NCBI RefSeq assembly: GCF_038069765.1
Contig: NZ_JBBPFS010000006.1
Location: 1 to 64,000 of the forward strand
DNA from: Arthrobacter_B sp038069765
GTDB taxonomy: Bacteria; Actinomycetota; Actinomycetes; Actinomycetales; Micrococcaceae
Direction of reading: 5' to 3'
DNA: 64,000 nt
Below are positions 7,204 to 16,504 of this stretch, piece by piece (the stretch's first letter is position 1; each line of letters starts with the position of its first letter). Both the position numbers and the translations under genes were made by a program. The notes under the pieces were generated by a model. The model was not told the origin of the DNA and did no database searches. It saw only the letters and a program-made list of their open reading frames with translations.

Positions 7204-10200
7204 ATGAGCAACACCGTCACCGAACCAAGCGCGGTACCGGGCGTACCGCAGGACCTGTCCGGGGAAGCGGTGGACCTCGTCCGCCGCTGGCTGGCCGAAG
7301 CCGCAACCGTGCCGGTGGACGCCTCGGCGGCCCAGCTGGCCGGCGTCCTGAAGGACCCTGCCGGGCTGGACTTCACCGTCGGATTTGTTGACGGCGTCAT
7401 CCGCCCCGAAGACCTGCGCGTTGCCGGCCGGAACCTCGCCGCCCTGGCCCCGCAGGTTCCCGGCTTCCTGCCCTGGTACATGCGTTCGGCGGTCCGGCTG
7501 GGCGGCGTCATGGCCCCCGTGCTGCCCCAGGTTGTCATTCCCGTGGCCCGCAAGGTGCTGCGCCGGATGGTGGGCCACCTGATTGTCGACGCCACGGACG
7601 CCCGTCTGGGCAAGGCCATCAGCCGCATCCGGAAGGACGGCGTCCGCCTGAACATGAACCTGCTCGGCGAAGCAGTCCTGGGCGAGCGTGAAGCCAACCG
7701 CCGTCTGGAGGGCACCCATACGCTGCTGGCGCGGGACGACGTCGAGTACGTCTCCATCAAGGTTTCCTCCACGGTTTCACCTCATTCGCACTGGGCCTTT
7801 GACGAAGCCGTAGAGCATGTCGTGGAGAAGCTGACCCCGCTCTACCGCCAGGCGGCCGCCTTCAGCCCGAAGAAGTTCATCAACCTGGACATGGAAGAGT
7901 ACAAGGACCTGGAGATGACCATGGCGGTCTTCACCAAGCTCCTCTCCATGCCGGAGTTCAAGGATCTGGAAGCGGGCATTGTCCTGCAGGCCTACCTTCC
8001 CGATGCCCTGTCCGCCATGATGCGGCTTCAGGAATTTGCTGCCGCCCGCCGGGCCGACGGCGGTGCCCCCGTCAAGGTGCGCGTCGTCAAGGGTGCCAAC
8101 CTGCCGATGGAGCAGGTGGAAGCCTCGCTGCACGGCTGGCCGCTGGCCACCTGCGGCACCAAGGCGGAAACGGACACCAACTACAAGCGCGTCATCAGCT
8201 ACGCCCTGCAGCCCGAACGCGTTGCCAACGTGCGCATCGGCGTGGCCGGCCACAACCTCTTTGACGTTGCCTTCGCCTGGCTGCTGGCCAAGCAGCGCGG
8301 CGTCACCGAAGGCATCGAGTTCGAGATGCTGCTGGGCATGGCCACGGGCCAGGCCGAAGTAGTCAAGCGCGACGTCGGATCGCTGCTGCTGTACACCCCC
8401 GTGGTCCACCCGGCAGAGTTCGACGTCGCCATCGCCTACCTCATCCGTCGCCTGGAAGAAGGGGCGAGCTCCGAGAACTTCATGTCCGCCGTCTTCGAGC
8501 TGAGCGAAAACGAGGCGCTCTTCGAACGGGAGAAGCTGCGCTTCCTCACTTCGCTGGCTGACCTGGACGACACGGTTCCCGCGTCCAACCGCGTCCAGGA
8601 CCGCAGCCAGCCGCGCCCGGCGGACACCGCGGGAGTCGACGCCGCGCAGCAGGACTTCAGCAACACTCCGGACACGGATCCGTCCCTGCCCGCCAACCAG
8701 GCGTGGGGCCGCGCGATCCTGACCCGCGTAGCGGGCTCGGACCTCGGCGTCGCCGCCGTCGCCGAGGCACAGGTGGCCAGCGAGGACGCCCTGGAGACGG
8801 TTGTCCGCACCGGCGTGGAATCCGCCAAGGGCTGGGCTTCCCTCAGCGCAGCCGAACGTGCCGAAATCCTGCACCGCGCCGGCGTCGTGCTGGAGGAGAG
8901 GCGCGCGGATCTGATGGAGGTCATGGCCGCCGAGACCGGCAAGACCCTGGACCAGTCGGACCCCGAGGTATCCGAGGCCATCGACTTTGCGCACTACTAC
9001 GCCGAGCGCGGCAAGGACCTGGAAAAGGTCGACGGCGCCCGGTTTGTGCCGGCAACGCTGACGGTGGTTACGCCGCCGTGGAACTTCCCGGTAGCCATTC
9101 CTGCCGGTTCAACCCTGGCGGCCCTGGCCGCCGGATCAGCCGTGATCATCAAGCCGGCCCGCCAGTCCGCCCGCAGCGGCGCCGTCATGGTCGAGGCCCT
9201 CTGGGAGGCAGGCGTTCCCCGCGACGTCCTGCAGATGGTGCAGCTGGGCGAGAAGGAACTGGGCCGCCAGCTGGTCGCGCACCCGTCGGTGGACCGCGTC
9301 ATCCTCACCGGCGGCTATGAAACCGCCGAGCTGTTCCGTTCCTTCCGCTCGGACCTGCCGCTGCTGGCCGAAACTTCCGGCAAGAACGCCATCATCGTCA
9401 CGCCGAGTGCCGATTTCGACCTGGCAGCGCGCGACGTCGTCGCCTCCGCCTTCGGCCACGCCGGCCAGAAGTGCTCCGCCGCTTCCCTGGTGATCCTTGT
9501 GGGTTCGGTGGCCAAGTCGCCGCGCTTCCGCAACCAGCTCGTTGACGCCGTGCAGTCCCTCAAGGTGGGCTACCCGGTGGACGCCGTCACCCAGATGGGC
9601 CCGGTTATCGAACCGGCCGCCGGCAAGCTGCTGCGCGGGCTCACCGTCCTGGGCGAGGGCGAATCCTGGCTGATCGAACCCAAGCAGCTCGATGACAGCG
9701 GCCGGCTGTGGAGCCCGGGCGTGCGCACCGGCGTTCGCCGCGGCTCCGAGTTCCACCTCACCGAGTACTTCGGTCCGATTCTCGGCGTGATGACGGCTGA
9801 GACCCTGGAAGAGGCCGTCGCCCTGCAGAACCAGATTGAGTACGGGCTGACAGCTGGCCTGCATTCCCTGGACCCGGCTGAGATGGATGTCTGGCTGCAG
9901 AACATCTCCGCCGGCAACCTCTACATCAACCGCGGCATCACCGGGGCCATTGTTCAGCGCCAGCCGTTTGGCGGCTGGAAGAAGTCGGCAGTGGGCGCGG
10001 GAACGAAGGCCGGCGGCCCCAACTACCTGATGGGCCTGGGCGAATGGGAACCGGCTGTAGCCGCCGGTGCAGGAGCCCCCGTCCGGCATCAGGGTGCCGC
10101 CAAGATCCTGGCCGCCGCCGGCTCGGGCAGCTTCGACGCGGACACGGACTTCCTGCACCGTGCGCTGAGCAGTGACGCGGCAGCATGGGCCGAGGAATTC

Positions 10201-10680
10201 GGCACCGCCAAGGACGTTTCTGCGCTGAGCGCCGAACGCAATGTCTTCCGCTACCGGCCCTTGCCCGTCACCATCCGCCTGGCCGAAAACCAGCCGCTCA
10301 CGCCCCTGCTGCGCGTTGCGGCAGCGGGACTGCTGGCCGGATCCGCACTGCGGGTCTCCACCGGCGTCGAATTGCCGCTGGCGCTGCGGGCGCTGCTGAC
10401 TGAACACGGAATTTCCGTGACGGAAGAGGACGACGCCGCCTGGCTGGCTGCCGCTTCCAGCTACGATCCCGCGGTCCACGGCCCGCGGATCCGCCTCATC
10501 GGCGGCGGCGCGTCGGCACTGGCTGACGCACTGGGCGGACGTCCGGACGTTGCGGTGTACGCCAACCCGGTCACCGAAGCCGGACGGGTTGAACTGCTGC
10601 CGTTCCTGCACGAGCAGGCCGTCAGCATCACGGCCCACCGCTTCGGGACGCCCAACCACCTTTCCGACACCCTGATCTAG
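7204..10680 (+). CDS. putA: Bifunctional proline dehydrogenase / glutamate-semialdehyde dehydrogenase
   Basis: A 1158-residue enzyme that oxidises proline to pyrroline-5-carboxylate (FAD) and then glutamate semialdehyde to glutamate (NAD). The proline dehydrogenase barrel covers about residues 95-460, with VEYVSIKVSS, FINLDMEEYKDL, GIVLQAYLPDAL, VRVVKGANLPMEQ and YTPVVHPAEFDVAIAYLIRR. The aldehyde dehydrogenase domain covers about 500-985, with WNFPVAIPAGS, the general base E723 in AETSGKNAIIV and the catalytic cysteine C757 in GQKCSAAS. A C-terminal region of about 150 residues resembles the degenerate ALDH-like domain of long PutA proteins. There is no N-terminal ribbon-helix-helix domain, so it should not repress its own gene, which fits regulation by the divergent LysR protein. 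Confidence 0.97.
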   Translation: MSNTVTEPSAVPGVPQDLSGEAVDLVRRWLAEAATVPVDASAAQLAGVLKDPAGLDFTVGFVDGVIRPEDLRVAGRNLAALAPQVPGFLPWYMRSAVRLGGVMAPVLPQVVIPVARKVLRRMVGHLIVDATDARLGKAISRIRKDGVRLNMNLLGEAVLGEREANRRLEGTHTLLARDDVEYVSIKVSSTVSPHSHWAFDEAVEHVVEKLTPLYRQAAAFSPKKFINLDMEEYKDLEMTMAVFTKLLSMPEFKDLEAGIVLQAYLPDALSAMMRLQEFAAARRADGGAPVKVRVVKGANLPMEQVEASLHGWPLATCGTKAETDTNYKRVISYALQPERVANVRIGVAGHNLFDVAFAWLLAKQRGVTEGIEFEMLLGMATGQAEVVKRDVGSLLLYTPVVHPAEFDVAIAYLIRRLEEGASSENFMSAVFELSENEALFEREKLRFLTSLADLDDTVPASNRVQDRSQPRPADTAGVDAAQQDFSNTPDTDPSLPANQAWGRAILTRVAGSDLGVAAVAEAQVASEDALETVVRTGVESAKGWASLSAAERAEILHRAGVVLEERRADLMEVMAAETGKTLDQSDPEVSEAIDFAHYYAERGKDLEKVDGARFVPATLTVVTPPWNFPVAIPAGSTLAALAAGSAVIIKPARQSARSGAVMVEALWEAGVPRDVLQMVQLGEKELGRQLVAHPSVDRVILTGGYETAELFRSFRSDLPLLAETSGKNAIIVTPSADFDLAARDVVASAFGHAGQKCSAASLVILVGSVAKSPRFRNQLVDAVQSLKVGYPVDAVTQMGPVIEPAAGKLLRGLTVLGEGESWLIEPKQLDDSGRLWSPGVRTGVRRGSEFHLTEYFGPILGVMTAETLEEAVALQNQIEYGLTAGLHSLDPAEMDVWLQNISAGNLYINRGITGAIVQRQPFGGWKKSAVGAGTKAGGPNYLMGLGEWEPAVAAGAGAPVRHQGAAKILAAAGSGSFDADTDFLHRALSSDAAAWAEEFGTAKDVSALSAERNVFRYRPLPVTIRLAENQPLTPLLRVAAAGLLAGSALRVSTGVELPLALRALLTEHGISVTEEDDAAWLAAASSYDPAVHGPRIRLIGGGASALADALGGRPDVAVYANPVTEAGRVELLPFLHEQAVSITAHRFGTPNHLSDTLI

Positions 10681-10739
10681 GGCAGGACGGGCAGCAGCAA
10701 GGCCAGTCACCAGGAGTAAGAGCGTCGGTTAAAGCCGGC

Positions 10740-10775
10740 AAAAGACGGCATCGGGTCTACCCGGTGCCGTCTTTT
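10740..10775 (+). terminator. Rho-independent terminator after putA
   Basis: A near-perfect hairpin with arms starting AAAAGACGGCA and ending TGCCGTCTTTT, an inner TCGGG/CCCGG part and a 4-nt loop, followed by T residues. Confidence 0.9.
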
Positions 10776-11093
10776 CCTGTTAAGGTCTCCCCATGGAACT
10801 CATTTACGAGTAGGGCCGTGCCCTGACCGGGCTCCGGATCCGCCGGCCTCATCCGCTGCAGCTGATCCCCCGGTCGCACGCACCCGCTTTTCGCAGACAG
10901 CATCCACCCACCGCCGGGTGAGCTTGTCGATGGTGCGTGTTGCTGACCGTGCTTCCCATCCAACCATCCCGCTGCAGGTGCTGCCGCCGCTTCAACAGTG
11001 CCGGCAGCCGCTGATGCCGGATGTTTTCAGGACGCATCGTCCGCACCATACCCAGCGAAGCTCCCGGCCCGTACTGCATGTCAGGAGACCACC
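10776..11093. other. Intergenic region without a convincing gene
   Basis: About 320 bp with no supported gene. A seven-codon frame ATG...TAG (MELIYE) at 10793-10813 is too short to call and has no clear ribosome-binding site. Open frames on the minus strand have no recognisable protein pattern. The region ends with the ribosome-binding site AGGAG of the next gene. Confidence 0.6.
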
Positions 11094-11423
11094 ATGACGC
11101 AAAACAAGAAAAACCGCGCTAAGCCTTTGCCCGGAAACTCCCCGTTGTCCGGTTCATCTTCCCCCGCGTCCGTTTCCTCGCCGGTGTTGCCGGTTCCGGC
11201 TTCGGCCGGGCCGGTGCTGCCGGCGTCGGACGCACCGCTGGAGGCAGCGGTCAGTCTTGCCCCCGCCGTAGCCGCCAAGCTGGCAGCCGAGGCGTCGGAC
11301 AAGGCGGCTGCCGCCATGGCGGCGGAGAACGCGCTTCCCGGCTGGCAGAGCCTGGGCAAGGACCACAAGCCTACGCACACCAACGGCAAGCAGGGCCGGC
11401 GGGAGAAAAAAGTGCGCTGGTAA
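11094..11423 (+). CDS. Small Ala/Pro/Ser-rich hypothetical protein
   Basis: A 109-residue protein I do not recognise. The start has basic residues (MTQNKKNRAKPLPG), then a Ser/Pro/Val-rich linker, an alanine-rich predicted helix around residues 45-80 (APLEAAVSLAPAVAAKLAAEASDKAAAAMAAE) and a basic tail with GRREKKVRW. It has no membrane segment or cysteine. ATG 11094 was chosen because AGGAG lies 7 nt upstream. The composition suggests a mostly disordered, possibly nucleic-acid-associated protein, but that is speculative. A strong hairpin follows. Confidence 0.6.
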   Translation: MTQNKKNRAKPLPGNSPLSGSSSPASVSSPVLPVPASAGPVLPASDAPLEAAVSLAPAVAAKLAAEASDKAAAAMAAENALPGWQSLGKDHKPTHTNGKQGRREKKVRW

Positions 11424-11445
11424 GAAGCCGGCGCGTAAAGGAAAA

Positions 11446-11485
11446 GTGCACAGGGGTACGGGCCTGCTCCCGGACCCCTGTGCAC
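11446..11485 (+). terminator. Terminator-like hairpin
   Basis: Arms GTGCACAGGGGTACGGG and CCCGGACCCCTGTGCAC pair at 16 of 17 positions with a 6-nt loop. There is no T run, so it may act as an intrinsic hairpin that stalls transcription or as an RNA 3' end. Confidence 0.7.
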
Positions 11486-11543
11486 GGCCGGGCGGCAGTG
11501 CCATCATTGACAGCCACAGCCACAGCGGACCGAAGAGGCTCAC

Positions 11544-12299
11544 ATGCTGCTTAACGGGAAAACCGCCGTCATCTACGGCGGCGGCGGATCAATCGGGGGA
11601 GCGGTGGCCAGGGCCTTCGCACGGGAAGGCGCCCGGGTTTTCCTGGCCGGCCGCAGTCCGGAGAGTCTGGAGGCCGTTGCCGGGGACATCCGCGCGGACG
11701 GAGGGCTGGTTGAGACGGCTCTGCTGGACGCCACCAACGCCCGGGCGGTGGATGAGCATGCCGACGATGTTGCCGCTGCCGCCGGCAGCCTGGATATTTC
11801 ACTGAACGTCATCCAGCACGGTGACGTGCAGGGTTCGCCCATGGTGGACATGTATGTGGAGGACTACCTGCGCCCGGTTTCCACCGCGGTGCAGACTCTG
11901 TTTCTGACTGCCCGGGCAGCCGCCAGGCACATGATGCGGCAGCAGTCGGGGGTCATTCTGGTATTCGGCGGATCGGGAGATCCGAGTCCCGGAAACTACT
12001 TCGGCGGACTCATCACGGCGTTTGAGGCCATGGAAGCGATGCGCCGCCAGCTGGCGGTGGAGCTCGGGGAACACGGAATCCGTGTGGTCACTCTTCGCAG
12101 CGGCGGAATTCCCGAATCCCTTGCAGCCATGGACGGCCGGGAAGACATCGCCAACAGCATCGTCGATGCCACGCTGCTCAAGCGGGCGGCGACCCTGGAA
12201 GAGGTGGGGAATGCGGCGGCGTTTGCGGCATCTGACAAGGCTGCCAGCATGACGGCCGCTACGCTGAACATCAGCGCCGGCGCCCTGATGGACCGATGA
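11544..12299 (+). CDS. SDR-fold protein lacking the catalytic Tyr-Lys pair
   Basis: A 251-residue short-chain dehydrogenase fold. The NAD(P)-binding glycine motif is clear near residue 12 (GGGGSIGGAVARAFA), as are the D-x(n)-R region and the C-terminal HGIRVVTLRSGGIPES part. When the helix leading to RRQLAVELGEHGIRV is aligned with ordinary SDRs, the positions of the catalytic YxxxK are occupied by Leu and Phe (GGLITAFEAMEAM). The protein may therefore not use the usual SDR chemistry, or may have a binding or divergent reductase role. It is preceded by a terminator-like hairpin and stands alone. Confidence 0.8.
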   Translation: MLLNGKTAVIYGGGGSIGGAVARAFAREGARVFLAGRSPESLEAVAGDIRADGGLVETALLDATNARAVDEHADDVAAAAGSLDISLNVIQHGDVQGSPMVDMYVEDYLRPVSTAVQTLFLTARAAARHMMRQQSGVILVFGGSGDPSPGNYFGGLITAFEAMEAMRRQLAVELGEHGIRVVTLRSGGIPESLAAMDGREDIANSIVDATLLKRAATLEEVGNAAAFAASDKAASMTAATLNISAGALMDR

Positions 12300-12336
12300 G
12301 ATGGACTGATGAGCGCCGGGCCGGGAAAAACGGGGG

Positions 12337-12582
12337 CTAGGCCGGGACCTTCCAGATGGTGAAGTCCTCAACGCTGACTGCGATGCGGTTTCCTTCATCT
12401 TCGCGGATCCACAGGGTTCCCAGTCCTGGTGCGGTATCCCTGACTTCTCCGCGGTAGTAGACCTCGCTGCCGCTGCGGACTTCAACGTGGTCGCCGCGGC
12501 GGATGGAACGGATATTACGGACCCGCTTGGGGCGGGCAACCTTCGAACGTGTGGGCGTACTGGGCATGCTGACCGGTGGCAC
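12337..12582 (-). CDS. Small basic hypothetical protein
   Basis: An 81-residue protein with a basic N-terminal half (TPTRSKVARPKRVRNIRSIRRGD) and a beta-rich second half (HVEVRSGSEVYYRGEVRDTA...GTLWIREDEGNRIAVSVEDFTIW) that resembles a small SH3/KOW-like barrel. GTG 12582 is preceded by AGAGAG; an internal ATG five residues further in is an alternative start. I do not recognise a named family. The gene is divergent from the DUF6221 gene. Confidence 0.65.
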   Translation of the reverse strand: MPPVSMPSTPTRSKVARPKRVRNIRSIRRGDHVEVRSGSEVYYRGEVRDTAPGLGTLWIREDEGNRIAVSVEDFTIWKVPA

Positions 12583-12693
12583 GGACTCTCTTTCTGTTGA
12601 CTAGTTATGTCAACCAAACGGGCCGGGAAGTTATTCCCGCCTTCAGCACGCGCTTTTGGGGCAGTGTGCCTGACGCCGTGATCTGCCCCGGCG

Positions 12694-12706
12694 TACGATC
12701 GGGACC
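12694..12706 (+). promoter_or_regulatory. Candidate leaderless promoter (-10 TACGAT)
   Basis: TACGAT at 12694-12699 ends 7 nt before ATG 12707, and no Shine-Dalgarno sequence is present. This is the spacing expected when transcription starts at the A of the start codon. Confidence 0.55.
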
Positions 12707-13036
12707 ATGGATATCGTGGACTTCCTGTTGACCCGCTTCCAGGACGATGCCGCGGAGTCCCGCAAGCTCCTGACGGCCCGGGGCGTTTCCCCTTCCGACC
12801 GGTGGTACGAGGAACGGCTGCTCCGCGAATGCGAAGCCAAGCTGATGCTCATTGAAATCATCGGCGGCGCCAGGCGGAACGCACTGGCCCGGATGGTTCT
12901 GGATGCGGACGGCCAGGGCAAGCAGTTTGCAGATGAGCTGGAGTGGACCACCCTGGCACTGGCGGCCATGGCTGCCGCGTACCAGGATCATCCCGACTAC
13001 CAGGACGTTTGGCGGCTCACCGAGAAACGCAGCTAA
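12707..13036 (+). CDS. DUF6221-type small protein
   Basis: A 109-residue helical protein with the pattern MDIVDFLLTRFQDD...ERLLRECEAKLMLIEI...TLALAAMAAAYQDHPDYQDVWR. This matches the DUF6221 family as I know it, found widely in actinobacteria and their phages and without known function. The tail AYQDHPDYQDVW is the most characteristic part. It appears to be translated from a leaderless mRNA. The next gene, malQ, begins 58 bp downstream from its own leaderless-type promoter. Confidence 0.72.
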   Translation: MDIVDFLLTRFQDDAAESRKLLTARGVSPSDRWYEERLLRECEAKLMLIEIIGGARRNALARMVLDADGQGKQFADELEWTTLALAAMAAAYQDHPDYQDVWRLTEKRS

Positions 13037-13081
13037 CCGCGCCGGGCCGCTGCAGACTGGGCACCCGGGGGCGGCACGCCT

Positions 13082-13094
13082 TAGATTAGCTGTC
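13082..13094 (+). promoter_or_regulatory. Candidate leaderless promoter of malQ (-10 TAGATT)
   Basis: TAGATT at 13082-13087 lies 7 nt before ATG 13095, and no ribosome-binding site precedes the ATG. Confidence 0.6.
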
Positions 13095-15275
13095 ATGACT
13101 GTAGCGAATTCTCCTGACCAGGCGACCGGCAGCAGCACCCTTTTGCGCGAGCTTGCCGCACACCATCACGTTGTCACCACGTTCAAGGGCTGGGACGGCT
13201 CTCCCCGCGAGGTCTCTGACGAGAGTCTGCGCCGGGTCCTCGAAGCACTGGGAGTCGCAGCGGGATCCGAAGAAGAGATGGCGGCTTCCCTGGCTGACGG
13301 ACGCCTTTCCGAGTGGCGCCGCACCCTGCCCGGCGCCGTCGTCGTGCGCCGGGGCATGAGCCATTCCGTTGCCGTCCACACTGCGGTGGGGGACGGGGCA
13401 GGGGACGAGGCGGGAGACGAGGTTAGGGTATGGATCACGCTGGAGGACGGCAGCCGCCGGGAGCTGGAATGGCCCCGGATTCCCGCCGAGGAACGCGATA
13501 TTGACGGAACCCTGACCGGCCGCACCCTCGTTCCGCTTCCGGACGACCTGCCGCTGGGATGGCACCGGCTGGAAGTCGCATCCGTCGGCGGGCAGGCCGA
13601 TACTGTCCTGGTGGTAACGCCGGCACGGCTGTCGACGGCGGAGAAACTGGCGCGGCGCCGTGCCTGGGGGCTGATGGCACAGCTGTATTCGGTGCGGTCT
13701 TCCCGCTCCTGGGGCATCGGCGACCTCAACGACCTGGCGGATCTGGCTGCGCTCTCCGGCGCCGGACACGGTGCCGGGTTCATCCTGATCAATCCACTTC
13801 ACGCTGCGGAACCGGTCCCGCCCCTGGAGCCGTCGCCGTACCTGCCCACCACGCGGCGGTTCTTCAACCCGCTCTATATCCGGGTAGAGGATGTCCCCGA
13901 GTACAGCTATCTTTCCGACGAAGCGCGGACGCAAGCGGAGGATTCGGCACGCACCCTGGGCGCGGCGAACCGTTCCGCCGACCTGCTGGACCGGGATGCA
14001 ACCTATGCGGCCAAGCTTTCAGCGCTGGAGCAGGTCTTCTTGGTGCCGCGCAGCATTGCCCGGGAGCAGCAGTTTGAGCGGTTCTGCGCCGTGGAAGGGC
14101 CGGGGCTGGACAACTTTGCCCTGTGGTGCGCACTGGCGGAGAACCTTCCGCCCGGAGCGCCCCAGTGGCAGGAGATTACCGGGCCGGACAGCTCCTATGT
14201 GCGGGAACACGAGAGCGTGCTCGCTCCGCGCGTGCTGTTCTACAAGTGGCTGCAGTGGATTTGTGACCAGCAACTGGAAACGGTGCAGTCCGCTGCCCGC
14301 TGTGCCGGCATGTCCATCGGCGTTGTGCATGACCTCGCGGTGGGAGTGCATCCGGCCGGAGCCGATGCCTGGATGCTGCGGCCGGTGCTCGCCCCCGGCG
14401 TTTCGGTGGGAGCACCGCCGGACATGTTCAACCAGCAGGGGCAGGACTGGAGCCAGCCGCCGTGGCACCCCGAGCGGCTGGCCGACGCGGGTTACCTCCC
14501 CTACCGGGACATGCTGCGCACCGTGCTGCGGCATGCCGGCGGGATTCGGGTGGACCATATTCTGGGCCTGTTCCGGCAGTGGTGGATTCCGGCCGGTTCG
14601 GCTCCAAGTGAAGGCGCCTACGTCAACTTCGACCACGAAGCCCTGATTGGAATCCTGGCACTGGAGGCGGAGCGCACCGGCGCCGTCGTGATCGGCGAAG
14701 ACCTGGGCGTGTTTGAACCCTGGGTGCAGGAGTACCTCGGGGAGCGGGGCGTGCTGGGCACGTCCATTCTGTGGTTCGAGCAGACCGAGACCGGTCCGCG
14801 CGTTCCGGAAGAGTACCGGCAGGGAGCACTGACGACAGTGAACACGCATGACCTGCCGCCGGCGGCCGGCTATCTGGCCGGCGAACATGTGGACCTTCGG
14901 GCGTCCCTGGGGCTGCTGAGCCGTCCGGTGGAGGAAGAACGGGAGATGGACGCCGCCGCTCAGGAAGCGCTGTTGTCGCTGGTGCGCGACCGCGGGCTCC
15001 TGCCTGATTCCGGGGCCGATGGCGCCGAGAAGATTCAGCAGACGGTCGAGGCCCTGCATTCCTTCATCCTGCAGACGCCGTCGGTGCTCCTTGGAGTGTC
15101 GCTGACCGATGCGGTGGGGGAGCGGCAGACGCAAAACCAGCCGGGCACGGGGGACGAATATCCCAACTGGCGCATCCCCCTGTGCGGGCCGGACGGGCAG
15201 GCCATCCTGCTCGATGACCTGCCGTCCAATGACCGCTTCAACTCCCTGGCGGACCTGATGAAGCGCTCGATCTAG
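13095..15275 (+). CDS. malQ: 4-alpha-glucanotransferase (amylomaltase)
   Basis: A 726-residue GH77 enzyme that transfers alpha-1,4-glucan segments between malto-oligosaccharides, used in maltodextrin and glycogen turnover. An N-terminal extension of about 170 residues with a beta-sandwich-like character precedes the catalytic domain, as in other actinobacterial MalQ proteins. Catalytic features visible are the nucleophile Asp in GIRVDHILGLFRQWW, the acid/base Glu in VIGEDLG and the third carboxylate in TVNTHDLPP. SPYLPTTRRFFNPLYI is the GH77 substrate-loop motif. ATG 13095 was chosen over upstream in-frame codons because a TAGATT -10 box lies 7 nt before it. Its stop shares the tetramer CTAG with the convergent ABC permease gene. 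Confidence 0.95.
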   Translation: MTVANSPDQATGSSTLLRELAAHHHVVTTFKGWDGSPREVSDESLRRVLEALGVAAGSEEEMAASLADGRLSEWRRTLPGAVVVRRGMSHSVAVHTAVGDGAGDEAGDEVRVWITLEDGSRRELEWPRIPAEERDIDGTLTGRTLVPLPDDLPLGWHRLEVASVGGQADTVLVVTPARLSTAEKLARRRAWGLMAQLYSVRSSRSWGIGDLNDLADLAALSGAGHGAGFILINPLHAAEPVPPLEPSPYLPTTRRFFNPLYIRVEDVPEYSYLSDEARTQAEDSARTLGAANRSADLLDRDATYAAKLSALEQVFLVPRSIAREQQFERFCAVEGPGLDNFALWCALAENLPPGAPQWQEITGPDSSYVREHESVLAPRVLFYKWLQWICDQQLETVQSAARCAGMSIGVVHDLAVGVHPAGADAWMLRPVLAPGVSVGAPPDMFNQQGQDWSQPPWHPERLADAGYLPYRDMLRTVLRHAGGIRVDHILGLFRQWWIPAGSAPSEGAYVNFDHEALIGILALEAERTGAVVIGEDLGVFEPWVQEYLGERGVLGTSILWFEQTETGPRVPEEYRQGALTTVNTHDLPPAAGYLAGEHVDLRASLGLLSRPVEEEREMDAAAQEALLSLVRDRGLLPDSGADGAEKIQQTVEALHSFILQTPSVLLGVSLTDAVGERQTQNQPGTGDEYPNWRIPLCGPDGQAILLDDLPSNDRFNSLADLMKRSI

Positions 15276-16504
15276 GACTCCAGCTTCATGGCCTTGCGGA
15301 GGGTCAGCGCGCCTCCGCTCTGCATCACGGCGCGGCGGTAGACATTCTCGCTGAAGCGCAGCAGGGCGTAGGCCGCGGCCAGGGCGAGAGCCAGGGACAG
15401 GAACGTCTCCCAGAGCGGAACCTCGGTGTTGAGCATCCGGATCGGCATCGCAACCGAGGACACCACCGGAATGTAGGACGCGACCACCAGCAGCTGCCCC
15501 TTGGCGAACAGGCCGGCAAACAGTGCCGCGAAGACGACGGCTAGCACCGGGGTGGAGCTGTTGTTCAGGTCTTCGCTGCGGCTGGCCATGGCGCCGAGCA
15601 TGGCCCAGGCCGATGCCAGGATGAGGAACCCGGCGAGGAAGAACACCAGGAACCAGCCGGAGGCAGGAATGATCATTCCCACCATGTCCGCTGTATCCGT
15701 GAGGTTCAGCGCGAGCAGGGCGGCACCGCCGTACAGGGCAAGCTGGATCATGGCGAGGACGGTGTTGCCGGCCACCTTGCCGTAGAGCAGCTGACGGATG
15801 GGAATGGCCGTGGCCAGGATCTCCACGACCCGGTTCTGCTTTTCCTCCAGGACCGAGCTGGCGATGGCCATGCCGAAGATGATGGCGGACATGTAGAACA
15901 GGAAGCTGAAGGCAAAGCCCACCACGGTGGCCAGCAGGGCGTTTTCAGCGTTGCCCTCAATCAGCTCTTCCTTGAGCTCGCTTCCGGCCAGCAGCTCCGT
16001 GCCGGTGGTTCCGGCCGCTTCGGCGTTGTCATTAATGACGGTCAGCCGCAGTGCTTCGGCAACTGCGGAGCGCAGGCCGCCGTCGATTTCCTCGTTCCCC
16101 ACCAGGGTCCAGGCGCCGTCGGAATCCTGCAGCAGGGCGGCGTCGGCGTCTCCATTGCTGACCAGGTCCCGTGCCGCCTCCGGTGAGTCGGCGGTAACCG
16201 CCTCGAACGTGGTGTTGTCATCGGCGCCGGCATCTTCGCCTGCGGTTTCCACCACCGACTGCCCGGATGCCCCGGCCACGGCCACCGTGTAGTCGGTGCC
16301 GCGGTTGGCCATGTAGGCGTTGAACACCACGGCACCGATGATCAGTACCAGGGTGACCAGAGTGGAGATCAGGTAGCTGCGGTCGCGGGCCTTCACCATG
16401 ACTTCGCGCAGGGTGACGATCGCCCACGGCGGGGTGTTGTTGGCCGCCGCTTCCGGACGCGGGGACGCGGAGGACTCAGGGCGGCGGGTCTCGGTGGTGC
16501 TCAT
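15272..16504 (-). CDS. ABC exporter permease (NatB/ABC-2 type)
   Basis: A 410-residue membrane protein with one N-terminal membrane segment (SYLISTLVTLVLIIGAVVF), a large extracellular domain (about residues 65-180) and five or more C-terminal membrane helices starting near residue 195 (ATVVGFAFSFLFYMSAIIFG). The EEKQNRVVEILATAIPIRQLLYGKVAGN segment is the signature coupling region of the ABC2_membrane_3 / NatB-type family. Its start overlaps the stop of the ATPase gene by 4 bp, so the two are translationally coupled. NatAB pairs export sodium or drugs; the substrate here is unknown. Confidence 0.92.
   Translation of the reverse strand: MSTTETRRPESSASPRPEAAANNTPPWAIVTLREVMVKARDRSYLISTLVTLVLIIGAVVFNAYMANRGTDYTVAVAGASGQSVVETAGEDAGADDNTTFEAVTADSPEAARDLVSNGDADAALLQDSDGAWTLVGNEEIDGGLRSAVAEALRLTVINDNAEAAGTTGTELLAGSELKEELIEGNAENALLATVVGFAFSFLFYMSAIIFGMAIASSVLEEKQNRVVEILATAIPIRQLLYGKVAGNTVLAMIQLALYGGAALLALNLTDTADMVGMIIPASGWFLVFFLAGFLILASAWAMLGAMASRSEDLNNSSTPVLAVVFAALFAGLFAKGQLLVVASYIPVVSSVAMPIRMLNTEVPLWETFLSLALALAAAYALLRFSENVYRRAVMQSGGALTLRKAMKLES

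Noticed and set aside
9136..10710. A 524-residue minus-strand frame inside putA
   Set aside because: It is antisense to the aldehyde dehydrogenase domain, which is conserved on the plus strand.
10793..10813. A seven-codon frame reading MELIYE after the putA terminator
   Set aside because: Too short to support, with no ribosome-binding site; it could be a remnant of a degraded gene.
14019..15134. A 371-residue minus-strand frame
   Set aside because: It is antisense to the catalytic domain of MalQ.
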